From assembly GCA_004144185.1 (NCBI GenBank), contig SEFP01000001.1:434001-498000 (forward strand): a DNA stretch of 64,000 bases, read 5' to 3'. The stretch is from Sphingobacteriales bacterium (lineage in GTDB: Bacteria > Bacteroidota > Bacteroidia > Chitinophagales > Chitinophagaceae). Position 1 is the first letter of the stretch. Each line of letters starts with the position of its first letter. A program made the position numbers and the translations under genes. Below are positions 34,646 through 43,390 of the stretch, one piece after another. The notes under the pieces were generated by a model. It was given only the letters and a program-made list of their open reading frames with translations. It was not told the origin of the DNA and ran no database searches.

Positions 34646-35356
34646 ATGAGACGCACTCTTCTACTCCTGCTTTTAACCAATACAGGGGCCTTTACAATCT
34701 GTGACGGCCAAACAAAACCTATTGGAGATGCGCCTTTAAATCTGGCAACATTTAATTTCAAAACTAGCATATCGTCCCTGTATCCTGCAAAACACAAAAG
34801 CACGACGTATAAGAATGCGTATGAGGTAAAAGGAGTCGTGCATTCCCAGCTGGTGATCACGGATACCAGTTTTGGAACGCATCCGTCCGGTACTCAACGT
34901 GCCCTTGGGATTGAATACCGCCAGCAAAGCTCCACCTCTCTGGATACGATGGCGGTTTGGGGAGAACAGCCCTTTCAAAAAGTCAATATCGCCACGACAC
35001 TGGACGGCCGCATCAAGGTGGTTAGTACGGTAGCAGATCCTCTTACCGGTTCGCAAAGCAGCTATTTGATTCAACGGTTGACTGCTGCCTATGGCACACC
35101 CAAAAAAGCCAAAAGCGCCCGACACGAACGATTCACCCGGTATGAATGGACGACAGCCGGTCGCATCATACGGTTCGTATCGGCTGTTGACGATGAAAGC
35201 GCAACGCTGAAAATGGTTGTAGATCCACAGAAATCAACCATCAATTCAGGCAAAAAGGAACCTCATGTTGTGGGCTACCTGTTTCTCATCAACCCGGCTT
35301 TAAAGCAGGAGGTTTTTGGGAAACTGAGCACAGGCGATTTTGCATACCTCGACTAG
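34646..35356 (+). CDS. Exported hypothetical protein
   Basis: A 236-residue protein with an N-terminal signal (MRRTLLLLLLTNTGAFTICDG). The mature part mixes beta-strand-like sequence with Lys/Ser-rich turns and ends in VVGYLFLINPALKQEVFG. It follows the DUF1501 gene by 24 bases and may be co-transcribed. Its codons are more AT-rich than those of its neighbours and it has no TTCCGGAA, so it may be a later insertion. No family was recognised. Confidence 0.7.
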   Translation: MRRTLLLLLLTNTGAFTICDGQTKPIGDAPLNLATFNFKTSISSLYPAKHKSTTYKNAYEVKGVVHSQLVITDTSFGTHPSGTQRALGIEYRQQSSTSLDTMAVWGEQPFQKVNIATTLDGRIKVVSTVADPLTGSQSSYLIQRLTAAYGTPKKAKSARHERFTRYEWTTAGRIIRFVSAVDDESATLKMVVDPQKSTINSGKKEPHVVGYLFLINPALKQEVFGKLSTGDFAYLD

Positions 35357-35479
35357 GAAGCGGAACAACGAGCATGGCTACATATTCTATTCAGTAGATT
35401 GAATCATCTGGATGTAAACAAGTAGAGGTTTCTTTTTGCCCGGCTATCTGCGACGTTTCAACAGCACATTTCTAAAACA

Positions 35480-35519
35480 GGATAGGGTCACTGGTTATCT
35501 TTAACCAGTGACCCTATCC
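35480..35519. terminator. 18-bp perfect hairpin between convergent genes
   Basis: Arms 35480-35497 and 35502-35519 are perfectly complementary around a four-base loop. No clear T-run follows on the plus strand and only TGTTTTAG on the minus. It lies between two convergent genes and probably stops or protects both transcripts. Confidence 0.65.
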
Positions 35520-35556
35520 CAGCTACTTTCCGGAATATACGCTTCCGGAACATGGA

Positions 35557-37638
35557 TTAATTAGTCGTTGGCAGGAGGCGGTAGTTTTTACCATACTCGG
35601 CCATCTGCTCGTAGAACGAAGCCGGATACTCCACTTTGACATCGGTGATCGCACCGTTTTTCATTACCGGCACCAGTCGCGGCTGAATAAAGCCCCGGTA
35701 CGGCTTCTGGTCGAGTTTGGCATAGCGCGCCAATACTTCCCGATGCAGTTCCGGATTCACCTTTACGCCGTAAGTTTCCACCAGGCTTTTACCGGCTTCG
35801 AAGTCACCCTCGCTTTTGATGCGTTGCAACTCGCGGAGCAACTGGCCAAACAAATCGCGCAGCTTGTTGTAGTCGTTGATTTTTACGAAGGTCTTGCCGT
35901 CGCGTTTCACCAGTTCCACCACATTAGCAGCCCGCCCTTTTTCATAGGCCCAGCCGGCGTTCAACTGCCGGTTGCGCATATGTGCTTCCTCAATATTATC
36001 GCCCGGCTTCAGACGTGTCAGCTGCGTCATCAGGCCGTTCATCATATAGCTGTCGTACTCAGCTTTACCGACTTCGGTGCTCGGTGCCACACCGATCTCG
36101 ACCAGTTTCGGGTCCATCGCAAAGTACAATCCTACCAGATCAGCACGGGCTTCTTCGAGGGTACTGGCATAGTTCTTCAGCGTTTTTTCCGGAACATCTA
36201 CACCCGGATTGATCTGCCCGGACGCATGACCAATGCACTCGTGCATATCGGTATGCAGATCGGAGGCCAGTGCGCCGTATTTCTTGGCGCGGGCAACGAT
36301 TTCCGGGCTGTACGCAAACTCTTCCAGCATCCCGCTGTTGGCCGAGGCGAGGTTATACGATTGAATGATGTTGGACAGCGACACCGATTTGGAGCCGTGT
36401 TCTTTCCGGATCCAGTCGGCATTGGGCAGGTTAACACCGATCGGCGTGCTTGGAGCCGCATCACCGCTTTCCACAATCACGGTAATGGCTTTAGCCGTAA
36501 TGCCTTTTACACTTTTCTTTTTGTGGTCGGGCATCAACGGACTGTGATCTTCAAACCACTGGGCTTGTTGGGCAATGGCAGAGATTCGTTTCGTCGCTTC
36601 CAGATCTTTAAGGGAGACGACACTTTCATACGAGCCTTTTTTACCGATCGGGTCCATATACACCTCGATAAAGCCGTTGACCACGTCGATGCGCGAAGCC
36701 GTATCGGCCGCCCAGGCAATGCTGTACTCGTCAAAGGTTTTCAGGTCGCCGGTCTGGTAGAATTTCACCAGCAGTTGCAGCGATTTGCGTTGCTGGGCGT
36801 TTTCAGCAACCGGTACCGCTTTCTGCAGCCAGGAAACAATCCGGTCGATCGCCGCACCATACATCCCACCACTTTTCCAGACCCGCTCGGTGACGATTCC
36901 GTCATCGGTTTTCATCACTTTGCTGTTGAGTCCCCAGGATGGCGCATTTTCAGTGCTGTTGAATTTGGCATAAAAATCCTCGACGTCCTGCTGGGTCACG
37001 CCTTCGTAGAAGTTGACTGACGAAGCCTGTATGTTGTCGATATTCGGGCGCAGATCCACCAGCTTAGGTTCTACGGTCGGATCATAAATCACAGGACGCA
37101 GGTCTTCCCACAACTGTGCAGGCGTTTGTCCTTCCGCATGCCGGGGCAACATAGATGCGTTGCTCTTCAACACCATGTTTTTAAAGGCTGCTTCCGGAAG
37201 TTTCGGGAAGAATTTCTCGTTGCCGTAGTGGTGGTGGGTGCCGTGCGAAAACATCACCTGGCCATAGTAGTCCATAAAGGCCTTCCAGTCGGCACCGGTG
37301 CGCGGTCCGGAATAGGTATTGTAGATCGCTTCCAAAGTATGGCGAAGGGTCAGGCCGTACTTGCTTTTCTGATCCCAGATAATATCCCGGCCGGCGAGCG
37401 CAGCTTCATAGAGATAGTACGCCAGCTGCTTTTGCTGCAACGACAACTGATCGAAGCCCGGCACCTGATAGCGCAGCAATTGCAGGTCGGCAAACGATTC
37501 GGCAGCGACTTTAAAACCGGCCGAAACAGGTTTTTTGGAACTGGTTTTTTTAGACGTCTGGGCCATAGCCGGTTGGAGTATACTGGCAGCCGTTGCCCAT
37601 GCCACTGCAGCAGCTACCGGTAAGATTCTTTTTTTCAT
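35557..37638 (-). CDS. Exported dipeptidyl peptidase III (M49 family)
   Basis: A 693-residue zinc aminodipeptidase that removes dipeptides from the N-terminus of oligopeptides. The M49 motif HECIGH (HEXXGH) lies at about residues 466-471, and the third zinc ligand is in EEARADLVGLY. A signal peptide (MKKRILPVAAAVAWATAASILQPAMAQ) directs export, so it probably works in the periplasm, unlike the cytosolic eukaryotic enzyme. The length fits bacterial M49. A TACCTTTAG box lies upstream. It is monocistronic. Confidence 0.93.
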   Translation of the reverse strand: MKKRILPVAAAVAWATAASILQPAMAQTSKKTSSKKPVSAGFKVAAESFADLQLLRYQVPGFDQLSLQQKQLAYYLYEAALAGRDIIWDQKSKYGLTLRHTLEAIYNTYSGPRTGADWKAFMDYYGQVMFSHGTHHHYGNEKFFPKLPEAAFKNMVLKSNASMLPRHAEGQTPAQLWEDLRPVIYDPTVEPKLVDLRPNIDNIQASSVNFYEGVTQQDVEDFYAKFNSTENAPSWGLNSKVMKTDDGIVTERVWKSGGMYGAAIDRIVSWLQKAVPVAENAQQRKSLQLLVKFYQTGDLKTFDEYSIAWAADTASRIDVVNGFIEVYMDPIGKKGSYESVVSLKDLEATKRISAIAQQAQWFEDHSPLMPDHKKKSVKGITAKAITVIVESGDAAPSTPIGVNLPNADWIRKEHGSKSVSLSNIIQSYNLASANSGMLEEFAYSPEIVARAKKYGALASDLHTDMHECIGHASGQINPGVDVPEKTLKNYASTLEEARADLVGLYFAMDPKLVEIGVAPSTEVGKAEYDSYMMNGLMTQLTRLKPGDNIEEAHMRNRQLNAGWAYEKGRAANVVELVKRDGKTFVKINDYNKLRDLFGQLLRELQRIKSEGDFEAGKSLVETYGVKVNPELHREVLARYAKLDQKPYRGFIQPRLVPVMKNGAITDVKVEYPASFYEQMAEYGKNYRLLPTTN

Positions 37639-37783
37639 AAGCGTTGAAGACTAAAGGTAGGCAGCCCGTGCCTAAAGCAATCGTTAGCAGGCTTATAAAA
37701 GACGCATTATCAAGACATCCGGAAGCCGACAGGAAACGGTTACTTTCGCACGCCGAAAGCATTCGTTCACTTTTCCATTACAA

Positions 37784-39997
37784 ATGATATTCAGAAAACA
37801 CGCTCTCAGCCTTTTAATGGTGCTGATTGCTCATGTAAGCGCGTACGCGCAACCAAAACGAGCCTTTATTCCTCGTTTTACGGCAACGGCCCGGGGCAGT
37901 CTGGTGCTGGTCAGCAATAACATCATGACCAGCACCAACGTAACGCCCCCCGGCTACACGAAGATGCCCTCGTCACCCCCTTCCATCAACGAGTTGCCAC
38001 CGGGTACCGGAACCGGCGATCTGGTCAAAAATGACAAGTATGTAGGCGCACACATCGACATTGACAGCGACCCTTCAACGGTTAACAGCAGCAGTGCAGA
38101 TCTGACACTTCCAACCTGTCATACGATTGCCTTCGCCGGATTGTACTGGGGTGCCGGGATGGCCATCAATCAGGGCGATGGGCAGGCGGCGACCGGTCCG
38201 ACGCCGATGGATTCGGTGACTAACTGGAACCGGGTGAAGCTTAAACTTCCCGGTGCTTCTGCTTATACCAGCCTGACAGCCTCGGTTATGGATACCGTCA
38301 CGACCACCTTTCACGGCTACCAGGGATTTGTAGACGTAACGGCACTGGTGCAGGCGGGCGGAACCGGCACCTATACGCTGGCCGATGTAAAATGCCCATC
38401 CGCAAAAGTCAATACCTACGGCGGCTGGACGATCGTGGTTGTGTACGAAGACTCGACTCAGCCGGTACGCAACCTGACTGTCTTTGATGGGATGGCAATT
38501 GTAAACAGTGGGTCGGGCAGCTCGGTCGATGTCAGAATCAGCGGATTCCAGACGCCGCCGACCGGCAGTGTCGCCGCGCAGATCAGCGCCATTTGCTACG
38601 ATGGAGACCGGGGCGCCACAGATGGTTTTTTTATTAAAGACACCACTGGTACCTGGATCGACCAAACCACTTCGCCGCAGTCTGCCGCATCGACCAGCAA
38701 AACGAACGATGCCTGGAACAGCAGCATTACCAACAACGGAACCAGCGTCACCACCCGAAATCCGGCACAGGCCAACACTATGGGCTACGACGCCGATGTG
38801 TTTAGTCTCTACAACACCGATAAGCGATACCTGCGCAACCGCGACACCGCGTTTGAGGTCCGGATCAATTCCAACAGTGAAGGATTTGTACTCGGTATGA
38901 TGGCGGTCCGGATCGACAATTTCCAGCCGGAGCTGATCCTGGAAGACTCGGTGAGCAACCTCAACAATGTGGTTTTAAAGCCGGCAGATACACTGGTATT
39001 TACGTCCTTTGTCCGGAACGCCGGCAGCGATTCGGCCCAGCAGGTGGTCTTTTACGATCAGTTTGTTCCGGCTTTTCGGTATGTTCCCAACAGTATCCGC
39101 GTCAACGGCATCTCCATGACGGATGCTGCCGGAGACGATCTAGCTGCGTACGATGCAAGTACCCGGACCATTCGGGTGAACATCGGTACAGGTGCTACGG
39201 CCTTTTCCGGCGGCACGCTCCGGCTCCAGCCCAGTGATACCGCCCGGATCAGTTATCGCTTTACAGTGAGTACCAATTGTGAGGACATCGGTACTTCAAG
39301 CGCTGTTTTTTATCATAACAGTCAACTGACTTACAAAGGGCAGACGTCCGGAAATGCCCAGTCGGCCAGCTCGCGCGACCGGCCTGGTCCGGGCGGCTGT
39401 CTGAAGCGGGAAACACCCCGGCCTTTTTCGGCCCAGTCTACCTGTGTTCCGCTACCAGTTCGGCTGCTTTTATTTGAAGCCCGTCGGGAGACCGATCAGT
39501 CGGTACAGATCCGGTGGTCTGGCCATGAAGATGGTAACAACAGCCGTTATGAACTGTACCGCTCTACCGATGGCCGGCAGTTTCAGAAGATCGCGGCGCA
39601 GCCTGCATCGACTACCAAAGGTGTAAATACCTATTTCCAGACCGATGTTCCGGAATCTGATGCGGGTACGTTGTTTTATCAACTTCAGGCAGTTCAGATA
39701 GATGGCACCCGTGCGAGCAGTGCTGTGGTATCGGTTCAGACCCGACCAGGCCAGCCAGAATCGCCTCGCCTGTACCCCAACCCGGCCACGCATCAGATTA
39801 CATTAGCCCGTCCTTCCGGAACAGACGCCGAACCGGTCAGGATTTACATCTACAATCAGATGGGACAGGAAGTCCAACAACTGCTTGCAACCACCTTACA
39901 GCAGGAGATTCAACTGGACAGTTTTCCAAACGGCCTTTACTTTATCCGGTATCAATGCGGTGATTGGAGCTACCGCTTGCCATTTCTTAAGCAGTAG
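37784..39997 (+). CDS. Large secreted T9SS cargo with DUF11-like domain
   Basis: A 737-residue exported protein. A signal peptide ends near AYAQ (residue 23). The first 370 residues are beta-rich and contain AFAGLYWGAG and NTYGGWTIVVVYED, a pattern seen in surface proteins that carry DUF11-type repeats. A DUF11-like module follows (about 385-500: LKPADTLVFTSFVRNAGSDS). A proline-rich linker with CVPLPVRLLLFEA leads to a fibronectin-like region and the type IX sorting domain (RLYPNPATHQITLA to the end). It is probably a surface adhesin or structural protein. No catalytic motif is seen. Confidence 0.78.
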   Translation: MIFRKHALSLLMVLIAHVSAYAQPKRAFIPRFTATARGSLVLVSNNIMTSTNVTPPGYTKMPSSPPSINELPPGTGTGDLVKNDKYVGAHIDIDSDPSTVNSSSADLTLPTCHTIAFAGLYWGAGMAINQGDGQAATGPTPMDSVTNWNRVKLKLPGASAYTSLTASVMDTVTTTFHGYQGFVDVTALVQAGGTGTYTLADVKCPSAKVNTYGGWTIVVVYEDSTQPVRNLTVFDGMAIVNSGSGSSVDVRISGFQTPPTGSVAAQISAICYDGDRGATDGFFIKDTTGTWIDQTTSPQSAASTSKTNDAWNSSITNNGTSVTTRNPAQANTMGYDADVFSLYNTDKRYLRNRDTAFEVRINSNSEGFVLGMMAVRIDNFQPELILEDSVSNLNNVVLKPADTLVFTSFVRNAGSDSAQQVVFYDQFVPAFRYVPNSIRVNGISMTDAAGDDLAAYDASTRTIRVNIGTGATAFSGGTLRLQPSDTARISYRFTVSTNCEDIGTSSAVFYHNSQLTYKGQTSGNAQSASSRDRPGPGGCLKRETPRPFSAQSTCVPLPVRLLLFEARRETDQSVQIRWSGHEDGNNSRYELYRSTDGRQFQKIAAQPASTTKGVNTYFQTDVPESDAGTLFYQLQAVQIDGTRASSAVVSVQTRPGQPESPRLYPNPATHQITLARPSGTDAEPVRIYIYNQMGQEVQQLLATTLQQEIQLDSFPNGLYFIRYQCGDWSYRLPFLKQ

Positions 39998-40022
39998 GAT
40001 TCACCGAACGTTTTAGTTGCGC

Positions 40023-40060
40023 AAAAGCGTCTTTTCCTGTCGTAGGAAAAGACGCTTTTT
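40023..40060. terminator. Terminator after the T9SS cargo gene
   Basis: A 16-bp perfect stem (40023-40038 with 40044-40059) with a five-base loop, A-rich on one side and TTTTT on the other. Confidence 0.88.
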
Positions 40061-40108
40061 GACTTGTGGCGCTTCCCGAAACAAATCCGGGAATCGAAAT
40101 TAAATTTG

Positions 40109-40131
40109 GTACTGTACAGTACATAGTACCT
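40109..40131. promoter_or_regulatory. Candidate PadR operator
   Basis: A perfect 14-base palindrome GTACTGTACAGTAC at 40109-40122, nested in GGTACT...AGTACC. Another GGTAC follows at 40138-40142, next to the -7 box. The location just upstream of the padR promoter suggests autoregulation. Confidence 0.5.
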
Positions 40132-40142
40132 GTTATTGGTAC

Positions 40143-40150
40143 TATCTTTG
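40143..40150 (+). promoter_or_regulatory. -7 box of padR-pspC
   Basis: Exact TATCTTTG, 30 bases before the padR ATG. Confidence 0.65.
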
Positions 40151-40179
40151 CTTTCAATAGTTCCAAATGATGCAGGCTA

Positions 40180-40509
40180 ATGGTTAATACTGACAATATG
40201 CAGGCGCAGATGCGCAAAGGCATTCATGAGTTTTGCATTCTCTCGGTCATCAAACGGGGTGAAGTTTATCCGGCAGAAATCGTGGCGCAGATGCAGGACG
40301 CACAGCTGACGCTTTTGGAAGGAACGCTTTACCCGTTACTCACCCGCCTTAAAAACGCCGGGTTACTGACCTATCGCTGGGTGGAGAGCAGCAGTGGTCC
40401 GCCGCGTAAATATTTTCTGCTGACCCCCGCCGGCCATCAGTACTATCAGGAGCTGCTGACGATCTGGCAAGACCTCTCCAGTGCAGTCAATAACCTTATC
40501 CATCTTTAA
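40180..40509 (+). CDS. PadR-family transcriptional regulator
   Basis: A 109-residue winged-helix protein. The PadR core is clear: MRKGIHEFCILSVIKRGEVYPAEIV, then LLEGTLYPLLTRLKNAGLLTYRW and GPPRKYFLLTPAG. Short PadR proteins of this type are repressors responding to small molecules or envelope state. The gene is followed 32 bases later by a PspC-domain membrane protein, a conserved Bacteroidota pairing, and it is preceded by a palindromic GTAC-rich element. Confidence 0.92.
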   Translation: MVNTDNMQAQMRKGIHEFCILSVIKRGEVYPAEIVAQMQDAQLTLLEGTLYPLLTRLKNAGLLTYRWVESSSGPPRKYFLLTPAGHQYYQELLTIWQDLSSAVNNLIHL

Positions 40510-40541
40510 TTTTTCGTTTTTTCCACTTCATCTCATCCCTC

Positions 40542-41354
40542 ATGGAAAAGATCATCAGTATCAATATTGCCGGCCGGGTTATGCCCATCGAAGAAGCCGC
40601 CTTCAACCGGTTACAGACGTATTTCAACGAGCTTCGGGCCTATTTCAGCCGGGCCACAGATGGCGATGAAATCCTGACGGATCTGGAAAGCCGGCTGGGT
40701 GAATTGCTATCAGATCGCATCATGGTAGGCCACCCTACCCTGCAACTGGCAGATGTGGAAAGCGCTATGACCACCCTGGGTCGCCGCGAGGATTTTGAGC
40801 AGCAATACGGAAATGCTTCGTACAGCACGTCGCACCCCACTCCTGTACATCCGGAACCGGGGCCACAGCAGCCGCGCACCCACTTCTACCGCAACACCAG
40901 CGACAAAGTATGCGGCGGCGTTTGTTCCGGAATTGCGCATTATCTGGGCCTCGACCCGTTGCTGATCCGTATTGTCACCGTACTGCTGTTCTTTACCGGA
41001 TGGGGCGTTCTGGGGTATATCCTGGTCTGGATTATTGCGCCGGAAGCGCCGCTGGAAAAACGTCATAGCCTGCGTTTGTACCGCAACCGTACCGATAAGT
41101 GGCTGGGCGGGGTTTGCGGGGGACTGGCATCAGCCTTCGGGAAAGAATCCTGGTTGTTCCGGCTGTTATTCGCAGTACCGGTGCTGTTTGGCATTGGCAA
41201 CGGCACGTTCAACCGGGTTTTTGGCAGCCTGATCATCACCGGCACGCTTTCCGGAACGATCATCGTAGTGTATCTATTGCTCTGGATGCTGCTTCCGCTT
41301 TCCAAACCCGGACAGGAACAAGCCCGTTGGAGCCAACCGTCCGGCCGGTCTTAA
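40542..41354 (+). CDS. Membrane protein with two PspC domains
   Basis: A 270-residue protein. An N-terminal soluble segment of about 100 residues (MEKIISINIAGRVMPIEEAAF, DILTDLESRLGELL-like helix) precedes two PspC domains: HFYRNTSDKVCGGVCSGIAHYLGLD from about residue 112, and LYRNRTDKWLGGVCGGLASAFG from about residue 178. Each is followed by hydrophobic helices. PspC domains sense or respond to membrane stress. The preceding PadR regulator probably controls it. The length and double-domain form are usual in this phylum. Confidence 0.9.
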   Translation: MEKIISINIAGRVMPIEEAAFNRLQTYFNELRAYFSRATDGDEILTDLESRLGELLSDRIMVGHPTLQLADVESAMTTLGRREDFEQQYGNASYSTSHPTPVHPEPGPQQPRTHFYRNTSDKVCGGVCSGIAHYLGLDPLLIRIVTVLLFFTGWGVLGYILVWIIAPEAPLEKRHSLRLYRNRTDKWLGGVCGGLASAFGKESWLFRLLFAVPVLFGIGNGTFNRVFGSLIITGTLSGTIIVVYLLLWMLLPLSKPGQEQARWSQPSGRS

Positions 41355-41459
41355 ACCGCTTTCCCTTATTCCGGAAACACATGTCTACGCGCGCTGCTAC
41401 GGTCAACTGTCACGCCGGTGAGGCACGTAACGCACGTGTTTATGACCGTTCTTTGCGCG

Positions 41460-41885
41460 ATGCGGATTCTTGCTTTCATCGCCCTGCTTCCGGTAGCTGG
41501 CTGCCAGTCTTCCGGAACTTCAACCGACGTATCGGCCAGTACGCCTGCGCTTATGGCCCCTGCACCGGGTACCGTAGTAGCGGTAGACAGTATTCAACAC
41601 ACCGATGCGCTCAACACCTTTACCTTTCGGGTAACCATTACGAAGGCTTCGGAAGCAGGTGTCTATACGGTAGAGGCAGTCGATGGTCCCAACCGCGGTA
41701 CGACGCAGTTTACCATGCCCAAAGGCGCTACCGACTATCCGGTAGCCATGCGACGGGGCGGTACCAGCCGGATGGAGATCGGGTTCCGGATGCCCGATGA
41801 ACCTACGTTTTATCCCTATTACGAGGTCGTGGCTGAGAATAAAACCATCCGGGCGCAGTATACCAACGCCTACAAGTTTGAGTAA
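41460..41885 (+). CDS. Lipoprotein, function unknown
   Basis: A 141-residue protein beginning MRILAFIALLPVAGCQSSG, a lipoprotein signal with the lipobox VAGC. The remainder is a beta-rich domain (TFTFRVTITKASEAGVYTVEA) of no recognised family. The frame is open to 41418, but the ATG at 41460 begins the signal and lies four bases after a GTTCTTTG box. Confidence 0.65.
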   Translation: MRILAFIALLPVAGCQSSGTSTDVSASTPALMAPAPGTVVAVDSIQHTDALNTFTFRVTITKASEAGVYTVEAVDGPNRGTTQFTMPKGATDYPVAMRRGGTSRMEIGFRMPDEPTFYPYYEVVAENKTIRAQYTNAYKFE

Positions 41886-41933
41886 GCACTGTTGATGACC
41901 TGGTGTACTGGATTATCAGCCTGGGGAGGAGCG

Positions 41934-42374
41934 CTAACGGTAACTTCCTTCTTCTATTTCCAGACGATGAGACAGTGTGTACGATTTGTTGGCTACAATA
42001 TCTGCGAACCACCAGTTCTCCATCGCCTCGTCTTCAGGTAAGTTAGGGGTTTGGTCACAAAACACAACGAGCGTAGCGCCATTCCGGAACGTTCGGTTCA
42101 GATCTCCCCTATTGGATACCTGTATACCCGTTACATAGCTCTTTTCGAGTGTTTTTAACCCCGTGACCATCGGGCCGTTAGAAGTGTTATCCTCATTCCA
42201 GCCGGTAATCGCTTCACGGTCCGTTTCAAGTTGCCACACGCAACAGATTTGAAAGGAGAAGCGTTCGATTCCATCCACACTCAGAATCATGGTGATGATA
42301 GAACCTGCAGGCGAGCCAGCAATGATCTCTGTTACGTGAGCGTTTATCAACGCTTCCGGAAAGGTAAATTTCAT
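41934..42374 (-). CDS. Hypothetical protein
   Basis: A 146-residue soluble protein with no signal or membrane segment. Notable stretches are FSFQICCVWQLETDREAITGW and MENWWFADIVANKSY. The acidic character, length and isolated position resemble immunity-type small proteins, but no family was recognised and no toxin gene lies near. It is convergent with the lipoprotein gene. Confidence 0.65.
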   Translation of the reverse strand: MKFTFPEALINAHVTEIIAGSPAGSIITMILSVDGIERFSFQICCVWQLETDREAITGWNEDNTSNGPMVTGLKTLEKSYVTGIQVSNRGDLNRTFRNGATLVVFCDQTPNLPEDEAMENWWFADIVANKSYTLSHRLEIEEGSYR

Positions 42375-42548
42375 CTTAGTGGTCTAAGTTAGGCGGAAAG
42401 CAGAGCGAATTACATTCGTCTGTACCCATCAGTATCCAATGCTTCTGTACAGCTCCCAAAGACAACTTCCTGATTTTAAACCTGTACATGGTTAATCAGT
42501 GATAGTCTGTAAAACAAGGTTATGCTGACATACAAGTCTGAGTAGCCC

Positions 42549-43247
42549 TCAGGCAATTCGTTTTTCGCAGATGCTGGTCACCACTTTGGTGCAGCTGCAA
42601 TGTGGACAGGCAATAGCGGTGGCGGCATCCGGAAAGGCATGCGTATAGCCACATTGTACACAGGAATAGGTACCGCCTTCGGTTATCACCGGACTGGCGG
42701 TCTTGAGGTTTTCCGGATACAGCGGCAACCCGGCAATCACCTGTTCGTCTTCAAAATAGTAGATACTTAATTCGCCGGAAAATTCCAGATAGGCCCGCCG
42801 GATCTGTCCCAGATGCGAAATGCTGTTCTGCCGCAGTTCTGCAAACAGTTCCAGTGTGGTCCACCCCTCTGATTTCAATTGTTTGAGGTTGACTATGCCG
42901 TCTTTCACCAGCTGTGTGGTTTCGCCTTGCAGCAGTACATCTACTTTATGGCTGACCTGGGTCAGCCGGTTGAGGCCCAGATACAGCATCAGAATCACGA
43001 CAAAAACGGTCAGCGCATGCAGCAGCGGTACATCCGCCATAAACATCGGATCGCCTGCGGCAGAACCGAGCCCAATGATCAGAATCAGGTCAAAAACCGT
43101 GAGCTGTTTAATCCCTTTTTTGCCCGTGATCTTAAAGAACACCAGCAGAATGGTATACATGGTTACCGAGCGGAACATGATCTCCAGCAGGTAGGTCCAA
43201 GGATGATCTTCGCCGATCAGCAGCCGCCGCCATTCAAAAGGATCCAT
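42549..43247 (-). CDS. DUF421/YetF-type membrane protein with zinc-ribbon tail
   Basis: A 232-residue protein. Three N-terminal transmembrane helices (about 18-110) are followed by the DUF421 cytoplasmic domain with GQIRRAYLEFSGELSIYYFED, as in YetF/YcaP proteins of unknown function. The last 40 residues form two Cys-x2-Cys pairs (CVQCG and CPHC), a zinc-ribbon-like addition not normally part of the family. The ATG at 43247 is preferred over a TTG at 43289. It lies downstream of atpA behind a strong terminator, in the place where atpG often sits. Confidence 0.85.
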   Translation of the reverse strand: MDPFEWRRLLIGEDHPWTYLLEIMFRSVTMYTILLVFFKITGKKGIKQLTVFDLILIIGLGSAAGDPMFMADVPLLHALTVFVVILMLYLGLNRLTQVSHKVDVLLQGETTQLVKDGIVNLKQLKSEGWTTLELFAELRQNSISHLGQIRRAYLEFSGELSIYYFEDEQVIAGLPLYPENLKTASPVITEGGTYSCVQCGYTHAFPDAATAIACPHCSCTKVVTSICEKRIA

Positions 43248-43335
43248 TTGTAAAATAAGGATTAGGTCTGTAGATGGGTTCCGGAACAAATGCTTCGTAC
43301 CGACCCCAATCCTGCTATCCCTAAAAAGCAGACCA

Positions 43336-43372
43336 TTAAAAAAGCCCTGCTTCCTTCCGGAAGCAGGGCTTT
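43336..43372 (-). terminator. Terminator of the ATP synthase operon
   Basis: A 14-bp perfect stem (43341-43354 with 43359-43372), with TTCCGGAA spanning the loop and one arm. Read on the minus strand it ends in TTTTTT. Confidence 0.9.
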
Positions 43373-43390
43373 GCCGAATGCTTAAAGCAC

